Notes: generated by a model not told the origin, from the sequence alone. Positions 36,572 to 44,660 are shown, counted from the first letter of the stretch. The stretch is 64,000 nucleotides of DNA from Prevotella sp. E13-17 (GCF_022024035.1 NZ_CP091787.1:1178001-1242000), one strand, 5' to 3'. Made by a program: numbers and translations.

Positions 36572-36688
36572 ACTTCCACGAATGGGGCCGCCTGTGGCGG
36601 GAAGGCTAAAACTTCCACGAATGGGGCCGCCTGCGGCGGGAAGGCTAAAACTTCCACGAATAAGGCCGCCTGTCGGCGGGAAATTTTC
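36572..36688 (+). repeat. Three tandem 39 bp units with internal palindromes
   Basis: Units begin at 36572, 36611 and 36650 (each ACTTCCACGAAT...). Each holds a GCCGCCTG/CGGCGG palindrome. The period is a multiple of three, so the unit encodes a repeating peptide on the plus strand (LPRMGPPAAGRLK), but no gene support exists. The third unit runs into element B3. Confidence 0.65.
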
Positions 36689-36830
36689 CAGAATTGAAAA
36701 CAAAATTTTTCATTTTTATTTTTTTCTTGTCTGACACAAGCCGAATGGATATAAAACCCTGTTTAATTTTGAATCAGATTTTGAATAATTTGACTTTCCC
36801 TGTCGGCACGTATCAGGAGCGCCTACGGCG
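36662..36830 (+). repeat. MITE-like element B3
   Basis: Same left hairpin and AT-rich middle as B2 (CACAAGCCGAATGGATATAA), with a less regular right end. The gap 36417-37165 holds only repeats (39 bp units, B3, C4, B4); no gene is seen. Confidence 0.6.
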
Positions 36831-36852
36831 GAAGGTATAGCATCCGCGAAAC

Positions 36853-36902
36853 TCCCCTCCCCTACATGGGAGGGGAGGGGCTGCGCAAGGTTCAAGCTAA
36901 GA
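36853..36902. repeat. G/C-rich palindrome C4
   Basis: CCCCTCCCCTACATGGGAGG followed by GGGCTGCGCAAGGTTCAAGC. The tail reappears in reverse beside C2 at 45763-45790, so the repeat is longer than the palindrome itself. Confidence 0.6.
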
Positions 36903-36991
36903 AAACAACCGCACAGGTTGAAAAATTTGACTTTCCCTGTCGGCCGTCGAGCTATACCTTCCCTGCGAAGCAGGCTAAAACTTCCACGAAT

Positions 36992-37124
36992 GAGGCCGCC
37001 TGTCGGCGGGAAATTCTTCAAAATTGAAAACAAAATTTTTCATTTAATTTTCTTCCTCGCTAGTAGAAAATGATCCTGTTTAATTTTGAATCAAATTTTG
37101 AATAATTTCCCTGCGAAGCAGGCC
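36992..37124 (+). repeat. MITE-like element B4
   Basis: 133 bp copy: left CCGCCTGTCGGCGG, GGGAAATTC, right AATTTCCC and CCTGCGAAGCAGG. The middle diverges (TCTTCCTCGCTAGTAGAAAA). Confidence 0.6.
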
Positions 37125-37165
37125 ATACCTCCCACGCCTTCGAAGTTTCCCTCCAGTCGGAGGGG

Positions 37166-38086
37166 CTAGTGGAGGCTCCTATAATACTCCCCGAAGTCCT
37201 TGTAGCCAGGGGGAAGCTGGTGGTGCTGCAGATTGGGCAACACCTCCTTCAACTGTAGGAACAGACGCTCGCCAGGCGCATCACGATCGGGAAACATGTG
37301 GAAACCCCCTCCCGTCCTCCCCAAGAGGGAGGAGCTAAGACTACGAAGCAGTTCCTTGTCTTTTTGCGTGAGCAGGGTGGCAGAGGGAATGGCGATGGCC
37401 TTGTGACCCGCCGAGAGCATGGCCCAGCAGTCAGAGCAGCCCTCGGTGATGAAGAGCTGTTCGCCCGGTCGCAGCATGTTCAACACAGGCAGGTTGTAGA
37501 TGCCGCATTGCGAGCCCTGCGGGAAGCGGAAGCGGGGCAGGGCGCCACGCACCAGATTCCTGTTCTGCACGCCCACTAGTTTGCCTTCGCGATTATAATA
37601 AGGTATTTGCAGCCAGGGCACACCTTGCTTGTCGCGCCACGACGTGAGGCGGCACCAACGAACCACGCGCTCATCCAAACGACGCTCCTCGTAGAGGAAC
37701 CTGCGTGCCTCGTCGTTCAGAAAGGGATGCTCAAAGAAGCGTTCGTAGCGATGAAGACTCACCCCCAACCCCTCCCTGTGAGGGAGGGGAGTGGTTACCT
37801 CTTGCTGCTTCCATTCATCGAGGATGATGTTATGTTCGTCGGCCAGCCAATGGCAGGCGGCTTTGAAGTCCATGTGCAGGTGGCGCATCACCAGGTCGAT
37901 GGTGCCACCCGAGGCTCCGCACACGAAGCAACGGTACGTGTTCTTGCTCACCTTGAACGAGAGACTAGGGTGGCTGTCGTCGTGAAAGGGGCAGAGGCAC
38001 TTGTGCCTCACTACCCTCAGTCCGAGTCGCTCGGCGACCCCCTCGATGGGGAGGTCGCGGAGCTTTTGCAATTCATGCTTTTCCAT
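37166..38086 (-). CDS. CHC2 zinc finger / Toprim primase-like protein with two repeat-derived inserts
   Basis: 306 residues. CHC2 zinc finger: C32-P-F-H35 and C53-F-V-C56. Toprim: FITEGCSD (E215, D219) and MFPDRDAPGE (D267, D269). Resembles primases of mobile elements. Two segments look foreign: residues 96-110 (EVTTPLPHREGLGVS), encoded by a G/C-rich palindrome at 37757-37799, and 251-261 (SSSLLGRTGGG), encoded by another G-rich repeat at about 37305-37340. The frame is kept through both. The first insert is in the linker between the zinc finger and Toprim parts; the second abuts the Toprim Asp motif. Followed upstream by a DUF3987-like gene. Confidence 0.85.
   Translation of the reverse strand: MEKHELQKLRDLPIEGVAERLGLRVVRHKCLCPFHDDSHPSLSFKVSKNTYRCFVCGASGGTIDLVMRHLHMDFKAACHWLADEHNIILDEWKQQEVTTPLPHREGLGVSLHRYERFFEHPFLNDEARRFLYEERRLDERVVRWCRLTSWRDKQGVPWLQIPYYNREGKLVGVQNRNLVRGALPRFRFPQGSQCGIYNLPVLNMLRPGEQLFITEGCSDCWAMLSAGHKAIAIPSATLLTQKDKELLRSLSSSLLGRTGGGFHMFPDRDAPGERLFLQLKEVLPNLQHHQLPPGYKDFGEYYRSLH
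37757..37799. repeat. G/C-rich palindrome C5 inside the primase gene
   Basis: ACTCACCCCCAACCCCTCCC followed by TGTGAGGGAGGGGAGTGGTTACC. It is in frame (14 codons) and encodes VTTPLPHREGLGVS on the minus strand. The same repeat in the phosphoglycerate mutase-like gene (50686-50729) encodes VTTPRPHREGLGAG in the same reading frame and orientation. Confidence 0.75.
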
Positions 38087-38087
38087 A

Positions 38088-38190
38088 TTTTCAATTCTTC
38101 AATTTTTCAATTCTTCAATTTTTCAATTCTTCAATTTTTCAATTTTTCAATTCTTCAATTCTTCAATTTTTCAATTCTTCAATTTTCAAT
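38088..38190 (-). repeat. Tandem short repeat (AATTCTTCAATTTTTC)
   Basis: About seven copies of a 15-16 bp unit between the primase and the DUF3987-like gene, reaching into the last codons of the latter (GKIEN). Copy-number changes here would alter spacing or the C-terminus only. Confidence 0.7.
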
Positions 38191-39489
38191 TTTCCCCAAG
38201 TACTCTTCCGTCTTAGTGTACAGTCCCGTCTGGGCAGAGTAGGTGATGAACTTACGATGCATCCATTGGTACAGCTGGTTCCTGGTTCCCTCCTTATTCT
38301 TGCCAGACTCCAAGCGAAGCGCCTCCAGCTGTGCTTCGTTGAAAGTGTCGGGTAGCGAGTCGAGCATGTTTTTGGGACCTGCTTTGCTTGCCTCTTGGAT
38401 GCTGGTGTCGCCACCATTCAGCATATCTGAGAATATGCGCAATTTGCTCCAAATGTCGCGATAGAGCAACCATTCCACCATCTCGCCCATGGCCTTTGTC
38501 CACGTCTGATTGTTGAGAACCCAGAGTATGCAGCCTGCCTTCCATGCCGACACCAATGCACGCTTCGACATGTCCCAAAGCACGTCGTCGTCGGTCAAGT
38601 CCGCCATCGATGCCATATCCTCAGCCAGCTTGTCGGCCAGTTTGTTCAGCGGACGGATGATATAACGCCCTTTGCAAAGGTCGAGTCGTGACAGATATTC
38701 GTCCAACTTCTGATAGAATTCGTCGGAGTACTGACCCTGCCGCGGAATGCGTCCGCTACGGCTGGTTCTTGCCTTATAGGAAAAGACCATTCGGCCGAAG
38801 GTACCATTGAAAAGCTCGTTCTTATAGAAGCTTCGTGCGGCAATCGGAGTCGATGAGATGGTCATGCAGGCCCGAAGGATGGGGTTGCCAGTCACACCAT
38901 CGGCCGTTGCTCTCATAGCACCTGCACGAGCCTTGTCATAGATATTTCGGAGCATGTGCGACACCTGCCTACGACCGCCACAAAGTCCGTCAGCCATCTC
39001 GACCTCAGGCAGATTGAAGTATTGTGTTCTTCCTCCCAAAGCCTCACAGCCCATGGCGTTGAGCAGGAAGCTTGCACGCGTGGTATCAGTCGGTGGAAAG
39101 AGGATGGCCGTATCCGGACGGGCAGGCTTTTCCTTGTTGGCTCCGCGGGTCTTTGTCTGCTTAGCCCATTCCACCAGTTTCTTCAATTCCTCTTCATCGT
39201 GCTGACGAAAATCACGGCAAATGGCTTCCACCAAGTTGCCTAATTGTCCCTTGTTATTACCCGAATCGGCTACGAGATGTGCCATTTGGCCACACATTTC
39301 CTTCCAACTGAGGTCTGGGTACTGAAATTCCGAACCACTAATGTGTGCGCCAAGTACAGGGAAAAGCATTGGAACAAGGGGTTCGTGCATGTCTTTTGAC
39401 GTCTGTGAGAGCAGTAATTTAATGCATTCTGTACCTTTTCCGAGGTTAGGCATCTCGGGAGCCTTTGATTTACTGATGTTGTATTTCAT
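38179..39489 (-). CDS. DUF3987-like / VirE-type protein of a mobile element
   Basis: 436 residues, no signal peptide. It resembles Bacteroidota DUF3987/BT4734-type proteins from its overall layout (GSEFQYPDLSWKEMCGQMAH, AGAMRATADGVTGNPILRAC, ISSTPIAARSFYKNELFNGT), which pair with CHC2 primases in mobile or relict elements. It lacks a clear Walker A motif. Assignment is by resemblance; function unknown. No promoter found. Confidence 0.6.
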   Translation of the reverse strand: MKYNISKSKAPEMPNLGKGTECIKLLLSQTSKDMHEPLVPMLFPVLGAHISGSEFQYPDLSWKEMCGQMAHLVADSGNNKGQLGNLVEAICRDFRQHDEEELKKLVEWAKQTKTRGANKEKPARPDTAILFPPTDTTRASFLLNAMGCEALGGRTQYFNLPEVEMADGLCGGRRQVSHMLRNIYDKARAGAMRATADGVTGNPILRACMTISSTPIAARSFYKNELFNGTFGRMVFSYKARTSRSGRIPRQGQYSDEFYQKLDEYLSRLDLCKGRYIIRPLNKLADKLAEDMASMADLTDDDVLWDMSKRALVSAWKAGCILWVLNNQTWTKAMGEMVEWLLYRDIWSKLRIFSDMLNGGDTSIQEASKAGPKNMLDSLPDTFNEAQLEALRLESGKNKEGTRNQLYQWMHRKFITYSAQTGLYTKTEEYLGKIEN

Positions 39490-39527
39490 TGATTATTAGC
39501 TTTTTAGATGAATTATACTTTCTGTGT

Positions 39528-39677
39528 TCTTACAGTCTTACAGTCTTACAGTTGTTTTTTTGAGGGGTATGCTTTTCTCGGTTCTATATATAACTATCTA
39601 TATATCAATTAATTATATAATAATATAAGGTGTTGCGTACCTCATTTTTTTAATTGTAAGACTGTAAGATTGTAAGA
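39528..39677. repeat. Inverted arrays of CTTACAGT units around an AT-rich core
   Basis: TCTTACAG occurs three times at 39528-39551 and the complementary CTGTAAGA units at 39652-39677, flanking a very AT-rich stretch (TATATAACTATCTATATATC). It lies upstream of the DUF3987-like gene. It could be a terminator, an origin-like structure or a slippage repeat; nothing decides between these. Confidence 0.5.
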
Positions 39678-39687
39678 TTCCAGTTCT

Positions 39688-40035
39688 TCACTTCTCTACC
39701 AGGCATTCCAACGCCCACAGTAGTTCATTGTAAACGGCGAGCGCATATCGCTCTGGCGAGAAGCGAGGTCCCATCCTCAGTTTCTTGAAGTTCAGGCGCG
39801 GACTGCCATTGTCGCTCATAGTGAGGGAGATATACCTCCCGTTGAACAGCTTCGGGTTGCGCTTCACTCGCTTTTGATTAGCGGTCTCCACGAACGTCAT
39901 GTACTCGTTGTACTTGAAATCCTCGCACACCACGTGGCGCGTCAGCACGCCCTGATAGCCCTTGCCAGCCTTCATGCGTAGGTCGTTCTTCAAATTTGTT
40001 TTTACGTCCACGCACAGTTCAATATTGGTTTTCAT
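39688..40035 (-). CDS. Hypothetical protein, 115 aa
   Basis: Not recognised. Basic, no signal peptide or membrane helix. Contains LMAGKGYQGVLTRHVVCEDF-like N-terminal strands and KLRMGPRFSPERYALAVYNE near the end. The gene is preceded by a TACCTTTG promoter at 40153-40160, about 120 bp upstream, leaving a long leader (40036-40150) with the sequence CGGGAAAG...CCTCCG but no recognised riboswitch. Confidence 0.6.
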   Translation of the reverse strand: MKTNIELCVDVKTNLKNDLRMKAGKGYQGVLTRHVVCEDFKYNEYMTFVETANQKRVKRNPKLFNGRYISLTMSDNGSPRLNFKKLRMGPRFSPERYALAVYNELLWALECLVEK

Positions 40036-40152
40036 TTGAACTTTTCTCTTTCCGGGAAAGCCTCCGTCTCACACGAGGGTCCCTTCCATCCAACCAGGAG
40101 AGTGAGACAGCCTTCGGTCTACGCTTGGCATTTCTCCCGTTGTTTGGCGAGT

Positions 40153-40160
40153 GCAAAGGT
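40153..40160 (-). promoter_or_regulatory. -7 promoter element of the 115 aa gene
   Basis: TACCTTTG on the minus strand, about 118 bp before the ATG at 40035. Confidence 0.45.
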
Positions 40161-40191
40161 AGGGCTTGTATGCTAACGGAACAAAAAATAA

Positions 40192-40237
40192 GAATAGCGA
40201 TAAACAGCCGTATATTCATCGCTATTTATCGCTATTC
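40192..40237. terminator. 13 bp inverted repeat after the unknown gene pair
   Basis: GAATAGCGATAAA and TTTATCGCTATTC, 20 nt loop. It lies 21 bp downstream of the gene ending at 40258 and may be its terminator, although the T-run is weak. Confidence 0.45.
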
Positions 40238-40257
40238 GTTTTGACAGTTCCTGACGA

Positions 40258-41067
40258 TTATTTCTTGCTAAAAAGCGTTTTGTAGGGCTCCAGCTCTTCC
40301 TCCGAGAAATAACCTCCAGACCGATAATGAGTAAGGTGAGGCTTGACAGAGGCGGCTTTCACACCAAATTCCCTATCAATACTTGGTGCCGAAACATCGC
40401 GGCTGATTTTCCCTGCCTCTATGCCCCCGATGATGACCAAAGCCGACTGCTTCACGTTGTCGGGTTTCAGGTTCTGCTTAATGATACCTACAATCTCGTC
40501 GGCTTCTGCTTGATTGATGATGTAGTCGGAAAAGCTGGTAGACCTGGCGCCAGAGGTGCACAAAGGGGTCGGTTCTGCTGTGCACTCTTGTGCCTCGCTG
40601 AGGAAAGCGTCGAACCATCCGTCGGGTAGGGGAACGCTGAAAATCTGACGGAGCGTGGCCGACCACCCCTCCCACTTATGACTGGCCACCACCATTGTGA
40701 GTCGTTCAGAAAGTCGGTAACGATAAAACCTGTTCCTACTGCTGTTCACGGCCAAAACGGCAAAGCCGAAGACAATGCCCACCGCCTTGCGTATCTCGTC
40801 GTCGCATACCTGTCTGTCATGTCGCCTGTATTCATTCACTTTTCTGAGCCAAAGACTCTCGAGTTCAGGCAGGATAGCCTCGCCCTTCTCGGCAATGACG
40901 GTCAACAGCTCGAGCGCCTCCGTGATGCATTCCTCAGAGTTTAGTCCGAACTGCGGCAGCTCGTTTTCCAACTGAAGACCAATCGTGCAGATGGCCTTGT
41001 AGAGCTCATTCTCGGCATACTGCTCACTTACGCGCCTTATGTCGTCGTGTAGGAACCTCTGATTCAT
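40258..41067 (-). CDS. Unknown protein, 269 aa, second of an overlapping pair
   Basis: Not recognised. No signal peptide or membrane helix. N-terminal helices (LPQFGLNSEECITEALELL), a basic middle, then SFSDYIINQAEADEIVGIIK and VKPHLTHYRSGGYFSEEELE, which has the look of a DNA-binding C-terminus (helix-turn-helix-like). It begins 44 bp inside the end of the 41024 gene, so both are very likely translated together and act together. Confidence 0.7.
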   Translation of the reverse strand: MNQRFLHDDIRRVSEQYAENELYKAICTIGLQLENELPQFGLNSEECITEALELLTVIAEKGEAILPELESLWLRKVNEYRRHDRQVCDDEIRKAVGIVFGFAVLAVNSSRNRFYRYRLSERLTMVVASHKWEGWSATLRQIFSVPLPDGWFDAFLSEAQECTAEPTPLCTSGARSTSFSDYIINQAEADEIVGIIKQNLKPDNVKQSALVIIGGIEAGKISRDVSAPSIDREFGVKAASVKPHLTHYRSGGYFSEEELEPYKTLFSKK

Positions 41068-42040
41068 TCAGGTAGTTTTTAGTCTGTTCACCAATCAAGT
41101 TAAACCACGCCTCAAGTTCAGTCTTGTCGTCAAAATTGCGACTGCCCAAACTAAAGTTGTTCAACACATCGAAAGACAGCGGATAGTAAGCCCTCACGTA
41201 GTCGTTGATGCGATAGGTCTTAAACTCCTTGAAGGTGATGCTGATGTCATAGCCGTTCTCGCTGCACAGACGCACCATCTCAGCCATGTCTTTGTTCTCC
41301 TGCGAAATCCTAGCATGCGAGTTCTTGTCGAACTCCATCGTGAAGAAACCTTTCAAAGCATCCGAAATCTCAATCGTCTTAAGCATCGCCTTCAGGTGGG
41401 CAGAATTAACCTCCGTACCGTTCGACTTATTGATTTTCTTGGGATTCAGAAACGAGAACGAAACCTTACGAATAAAGTCGCCATGTTCAAACAAACGTTC
41501 GTGCACAAACTCCCAGATATCCTTTGGGTTCATCCTCGCCTCTATGCGCATCTCCAGGTCGAACAAGTCGCCAAGCATACGGTTGAAGTTCTCCAGTATC
41601 ACATCGCGCAGCATGTCGGGTCTGCTTCCCCAAGCCGACGATTTCTCAATAGCCATCAGTCCCACACCAGGCCGATTATCTATCAAAATATAGCAATAAG
41701 GGTTCGACTCAATCTCCCCCTTCTCATACCTGTCGAACCCATTCTGGTCCTTTCCCGCACGCTTCCACCAGTCCTTAAACTGACTATTGTTCACGCGCCA
41801 AAGAAAGATTCCGTCAGCTTTCGCCAATACATCATTTGGCAGCAAGGTCACAACCTCGCCATTTTTCTTCTTAGCCAGTTTGTCGATGCTGTTTCCATCA
41901 AACAGACTTGCAAAGCACGTCTGAGCATGTTTCACATATTTAGCCCCATCGATACCCTCGGCAGCCGCCAGAACTGTAGGCGTTTGTGATTTATGAAAAT
42001 CGAATTTGTAGATTGCGTAAAGAGATCTTACTTTTTCCAT
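41024..42040 (-). CDS. Unknown protein, 338 aa, first of an overlapping pair
   Basis: Not recognised. Soluble, no known catalytic motif seen. Features: SLYAIYKFDFHKSQTPTV at the start, YCYILIDNRPGVGLMAIE and GSRPDMLRDVILENFNRML in the middle, charged C-terminus RRHKARK. The two-gene arrangement (long protein plus a shorter partner overlapping by 44 bp), next to a primase, HNH and Abi genes, is typical of uncharacterised defence or mobile-element modules, but that is inference from position. Confidence 0.7.
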   Translation of the reverse strand: MEKVRSLYAIYKFDFHKSQTPTVLAAAEGIDGAKYVKHAQTCFASLFDGNSIDKLAKKKNGEVVTLLPNDVLAKADGIFLWRVNNSQFKDWWKRAGKDQNGFDRYEKGEIESNPYCYILIDNRPGVGLMAIEKSSAWGSRPDMLRDVILENFNRMLGDLFDLEMRIEARMNPKDIWEFVHERLFEHGDFIRKVSFSFLNPKKINKSNGTEVNSAHLKAMLKTIEISDALKGFFTMEFDKNSHARISQENKDMAEMVRLCSENGYDISITFKEFKTYRINDYVRAYYPLSFDVLNNFSLGSRNFDDKTELEAWFNLIGEQTKNYLNESEVPTRRHKARK

Positions 42041-42158
42041 TCAGTTAAGCGTTATGGTGAATACAAATAAATCCGTTCTTATGTTGCCCTTTCAGCAAAG
42101 GAAGCGCAAAGTTACAAAATTTTTCACTCATAAAGGAATCAGATTCCATATTTTTACT

Positions 42159-42166
42159 TATCTTTG
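42159..42166 (+). promoter_or_regulatory. -7 promoter element of the secreted protein gene
   Basis: TATCTTTG matches TAnnTTTG, 27 bp before ATG 42194. It shows that an upstream in-frame TTG at 42164 is not the start. Confidence 0.55.
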
Positions 42167-42193
42167 CAACAAAACCTATTAGTTATTAGCCTT

Positions 42194-42946
42194 ATGAAAA
42201 ATTTATTGTACATATTATTATTTTTCCCTGTATGTCTATTTGCTCAGGGAACAACTTCTGAACCTGTAAATGATTTAGGTGGTAGCTTTTTAGATGCTTT
42301 CCCGCTAGCTACTCGTCCCATTGCTCTGGAGGTGTTAAAACAGTCAGATTATATGGATAGATCAATGACCTGTAAACTTCCAAATGGGGAAACAATAACG
42401 GCTCTTTTAGATGATTCGCTAGCATGTGATTCTTTTTGGCGTCGTGTGTTTGATGCGGTTACGGTTAGAGAAATATGCAATGTGCCCTTTGGCTCTTCCT
42501 ATGAAAAGACCAAGAATATTCTACAGAATAAATATGGTGATTACGAGAGCCTATTCTCTGACAAGGATAGAATAATATATAGAAATAAGAAATATGCTGG
42601 TTTGGATTTTAACAGTATGTATTTCTTGTTCCAGTCTGATGGGGTGAACAGCTATTTTAATTCAGCTATTTTTGTTATCGAATGCGAAACAAAAGCCGAT
42701 GCTATGAAAGAGAAAGCCTTACTGGATGAAAAGCTTAATAAAAAGTATATAGGTTTCTCTGTGCTGAACGACGTAAACGAACCCTATTCGATAGGAGGTT
42801 TAGCTCCAATTTGGTCAGAGGATGGCGTAGATTTTGGCTTGCATGTAGATATAATAAAATATGATACCACCAATAGCCTGACTAAGAAACGCTATGGTCT
42901 GCGCTTAGTATATGGTCCATATAATTATGTAAAGGAGGATTTTTGA
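42194..42946 (+). CDS. Secreted hypothetical protein, 250 aa
   Basis: 250 residues from ATG 42194. Signal peptide MKNLLYILLFFPVCLFAQG, cleaved about residue 18. The mature part is charged with alternating strand/helix prediction and no recognised motif (CNVPFGSSYEKTKNILQNKY could be a repeated motif seen in small Bacteroidota proteins). The stop is 4 bp before the HNH gene at 42950. Function unknown. Confidence 0.7.
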   Translation: MKNLLYILLFFPVCLFAQGTTSEPVNDLGGSFLDAFPLATRPIALEVLKQSDYMDRSMTCKLPNGETITALLDDSLACDSFWRRVFDAVTVREICNVPFGSSYEKTKNILQNKYGDYESLFSDKDRIIYRNKKYAGLDFNSMYFLFQSDGVNSYFNSAIFVIECETKADAMKEKALLDEKLNKKYIGFSVLNDVNEPYSIGGLAPIWSEDGVDFGLHVDIIKYDTTNSLTKKRYGLRLVYGPYNYVKEDF

Positions 42947-42949
42947 TAG

Positions 42950-44095
42950 ATGAATATGGATTTGTTTTCTTCGCTGGAAATTAGGGAGTGCGACTATAAG
43001 GATGAACATTATTCGGCTCGTGAAGATGGGGCAGTCATGCGTCATCGTAGGGTAGGAAAACCTAAGCGGAGACTTGATAATGTTTGGACTCGAGGTACCC
43101 CTGGTGCTGGTGGGTATCTTTGTATTGCTGGTGAACGTGTAAATAGAATTGTTGCAACGGCTTTCCATGGGTTACCCCCAGATGAACAGTATGTAGCAGA
43201 TCATATTGATACGAATTGCCAAAACAACAGGCCAGATAATTTACGATGGGTAACAAAACAAGATAATCTTCTAGAAAATGAGATTACTCGCAAGAAGATT
43301 GAACTGGTATGTGGAAGTATTGAAGCTTTTAAAGAAAACCCATCGTTGCTTTATGGGAAAGAAAAGAAGACCAATTCTTGGATGAGAAGTGTTACCCAAG
43401 AAGAAGCAAAGAACAGTTTAGAAAATTGGACGCTATGGGCTAGAACGGCATTGCCTAATCCTAATTATAAAGAATGTGAGCATCAGATTGGAGAATGGAT
43501 TTATGATAAGCCTATTGCCAAATCATCAAGAACGCCATCTTTTTCATTTACGGGGCATGTTAGAAATAAAACAGAAATACCAATAAAAGAAGCATACGAA
43601 AGTAATATTATGGATACAGAGGAATGGCTCGCTAAGACCTTTGGAAACAAGGAAAATAAGATAGACGTGCCATCGAATGGAGATTGGGATACAATTGAAG
43701 GTTCTGATAGTTTAGAATATACGGAAACTGATTACATATCTGATTCTCTGACCCCGCTTGCAAAACAAAAGAATTGGCGAACGCCTTCAGAGTTCCCTTG
43801 TTGTCCTCAGCAATTTTCTGGTAATCCTCTTGAAGTGTACATGAATGGCCTGGAGGAAGGGAAATTATTTTGCACAAGCAAATATGGAGATTCGCATGTT
43901 TTGCAATTTGGAATGACTCAGGATAGTTGTTTGTGGGTTATGTGTCGTGTTCATATTGGCCCCAATACACATGCTTTTACCAAAATTACATTTGAGGATG
44001 GATTCTTTTGTCATGAGAATGTAGGCGCTTTTGACATAGGTGATGAACCTGAAAAATTATTTAAGTCTATACTAAGTGGAGAAATAGAGATATGA
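42950..44095 (+). CDS. HNH endonuclease-domain protein, 381 aa
   Basis: HNH domain in the N-terminal third: YLCIAGERVNRIVATAFHG, DHIDTNCQNNRPDNLRW (residues 84-100), with H85, N93 and N97 as the likely metal and catalytic set. The C-terminal 250 residues are unlike any family I know and are acidic. Unlike free-standing homing endonucleases, it is encoded in a tight run with the secreted protein upstream and the 44092 gene, which overlaps its stop by 4 bp. A specialised nuclease or interbacterial effector is possible. Confidence 0.75.
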   Translation: MNMDLFSSLEIRECDYKDEHYSAREDGAVMRHRRVGKPKRRLDNVWTRGTPGAGGYLCIAGERVNRIVATAFHGLPPDEQYVADHIDTNCQNNRPDNLRWVTKQDNLLENEITRKKIELVCGSIEAFKENPSLLYGKEKKTNSWMRSVTQEEAKNSLENWTLWARTALPNPNYKECEHQIGEWIYDKPIAKSSRTPSFSFTGHVRNKTEIPIKEAYESNIMDTEEWLAKTFGNKENKIDVPSNGDWDTIEGSDSLEYTETDYISDSLTPLAKQKNWRTPSEFPCCPQQFSGNPLEVYMNGLEEGKLFCTSKYGDSHVLQFGMTQDSCLWVMCRVHIGPNTHAFTKITFEDGFFCHENVGAFDIGDEPEKLFKSILSGEIEI

Positions 44096-44415
44096 TAGTA
44101 TCGTCAATGACATATTTGGAAGCTCACAATGAGCTTGAGAAAGAGGAAGAGAAAGTGAAAAGATGGGCAGATAAATTGGCGCCTAAAGTTATCAATCGAT
44201 TAAAAAAATCATTATCCTTCCCCGAGTACCATATTGAAAAGTATAAGAATCCCGTATCAAATAACGAATACCGTATTTTCTATTATAATGATATGCAGAA
44301 TAGAGCTACGGTTAGTTCTAAGTGCACAACGGCGCTCGAGCTTGCTCGCTTGGCTTGCCAAGAACCGACCCTTTTGTGCACGAAGCAGGCTAAACCTCTC
44401 TGCGGGAGGGGCTAG
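44092..44415 (+). CDS. Small charged protein, C-terminus rewritten by a palindromic repeat
   Basis: 107 residues. The first about 75 are charged and helical (ELEKEEEKVKRWADKLAPK), possibly an immunity-like or accessory protein to the HNH gene (ATG overlaps its stop). From codon 77 on (CTTALELARLACQEPTLLCT) the sequence is the 60 bp palindromic element E1 (44322-44381) and adjoining repeat, so the original C-terminus has been replaced. It may be a pseudogene. Confidence 0.55.
   Translation: MIVSSMTYLEAHNELEKEEEKVKRWADKLAPKVINRLKKSLSFPEYHIEKYKNPVSNNEYRIFYYNDMQNRATVSSKCTTALELARLACQEPTLLCTKQAKPLCGRG
44322..44381. repeat. 60 bp palindromic element E1
   Basis: Begins GTGCACAA and ends TTTTGTGCAC, with a CTCGAGCTTGCTCG palindrome inside. 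A near-identical copy lies at 45704-45762, and half of it near 35819. Both full copies follow TAA-type sequence (CTAAGTGCAC, TTAAGTGCAC). Confidence 0.7.
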
Positions 44416-44425
44416 GGAAGGGCTT

Positions 44426-44552
44426 CTATCCCCCCTCCTCAACCTCGCTGCCATACTTGTCCTGCTCGCGAATGTGGATACCGTTGAGCATGGACTTGAT
44501 GCGATGGTTGTCCACCATGCGGGTCTCGGACTGGAAGGCAATGCGGATGGTA
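44426..44552 (-). pseudogene. 3' fragment of an HU-like gene
   Basis: 40 codons (RIAFQSETRMVDNHRIKS...) ending in TAG, about 88% identical to the last codons of the HU-like gene at 35931. The N-terminal half is missing, but a TACCTTTG promoter remains at 44587-44594 on the same strand. It is a deletion relic of a second HU-like gene and supports duplication of this element. Confidence 0.8.
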
Positions 44553-44601
44553 CGGCTCTGAGAGATTACATGAGAATGGAAGGGCACAAAGGTACACACA
44601 A

Positions 44602-44642
44602 AGTATTAGGCTCTAAAAGACGTACTTTCAGAGCCTAATACT
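44602..44642 (-). terminator. Hairpin terminator of the Abi gene
   Basis: A perfect 13 bp inverted repeat (AGTATTAGGCTCT / AGAGCCTAATACT, 15 nt loop), 19 bp after the stop of the Abi gene. Confidence 0.65.
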
Positions 44643-44660
44643 ATATGAAAAAAGGAATGA

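Noticed and set aside
36396..36734. 112-codon open frame with the repeat peptide LPRMGPPAAGRLK
   Set aside because: It is composed of 39 bp units and B3 with no start support; repeats keep the frame open by chance of period.
36572..38190. Possible CRISPR array in tandem repeats
   Set aside because: Units are contiguous or palindromic with no unique spacers, and there are no cas genes.
35931..39489. Prophage interpretation of the HU, primase and DUF3987 genes
   Set aside because: No capsid, terminase, tail, integrase or lysis genes are seen; a relict mobile element is a better fit.
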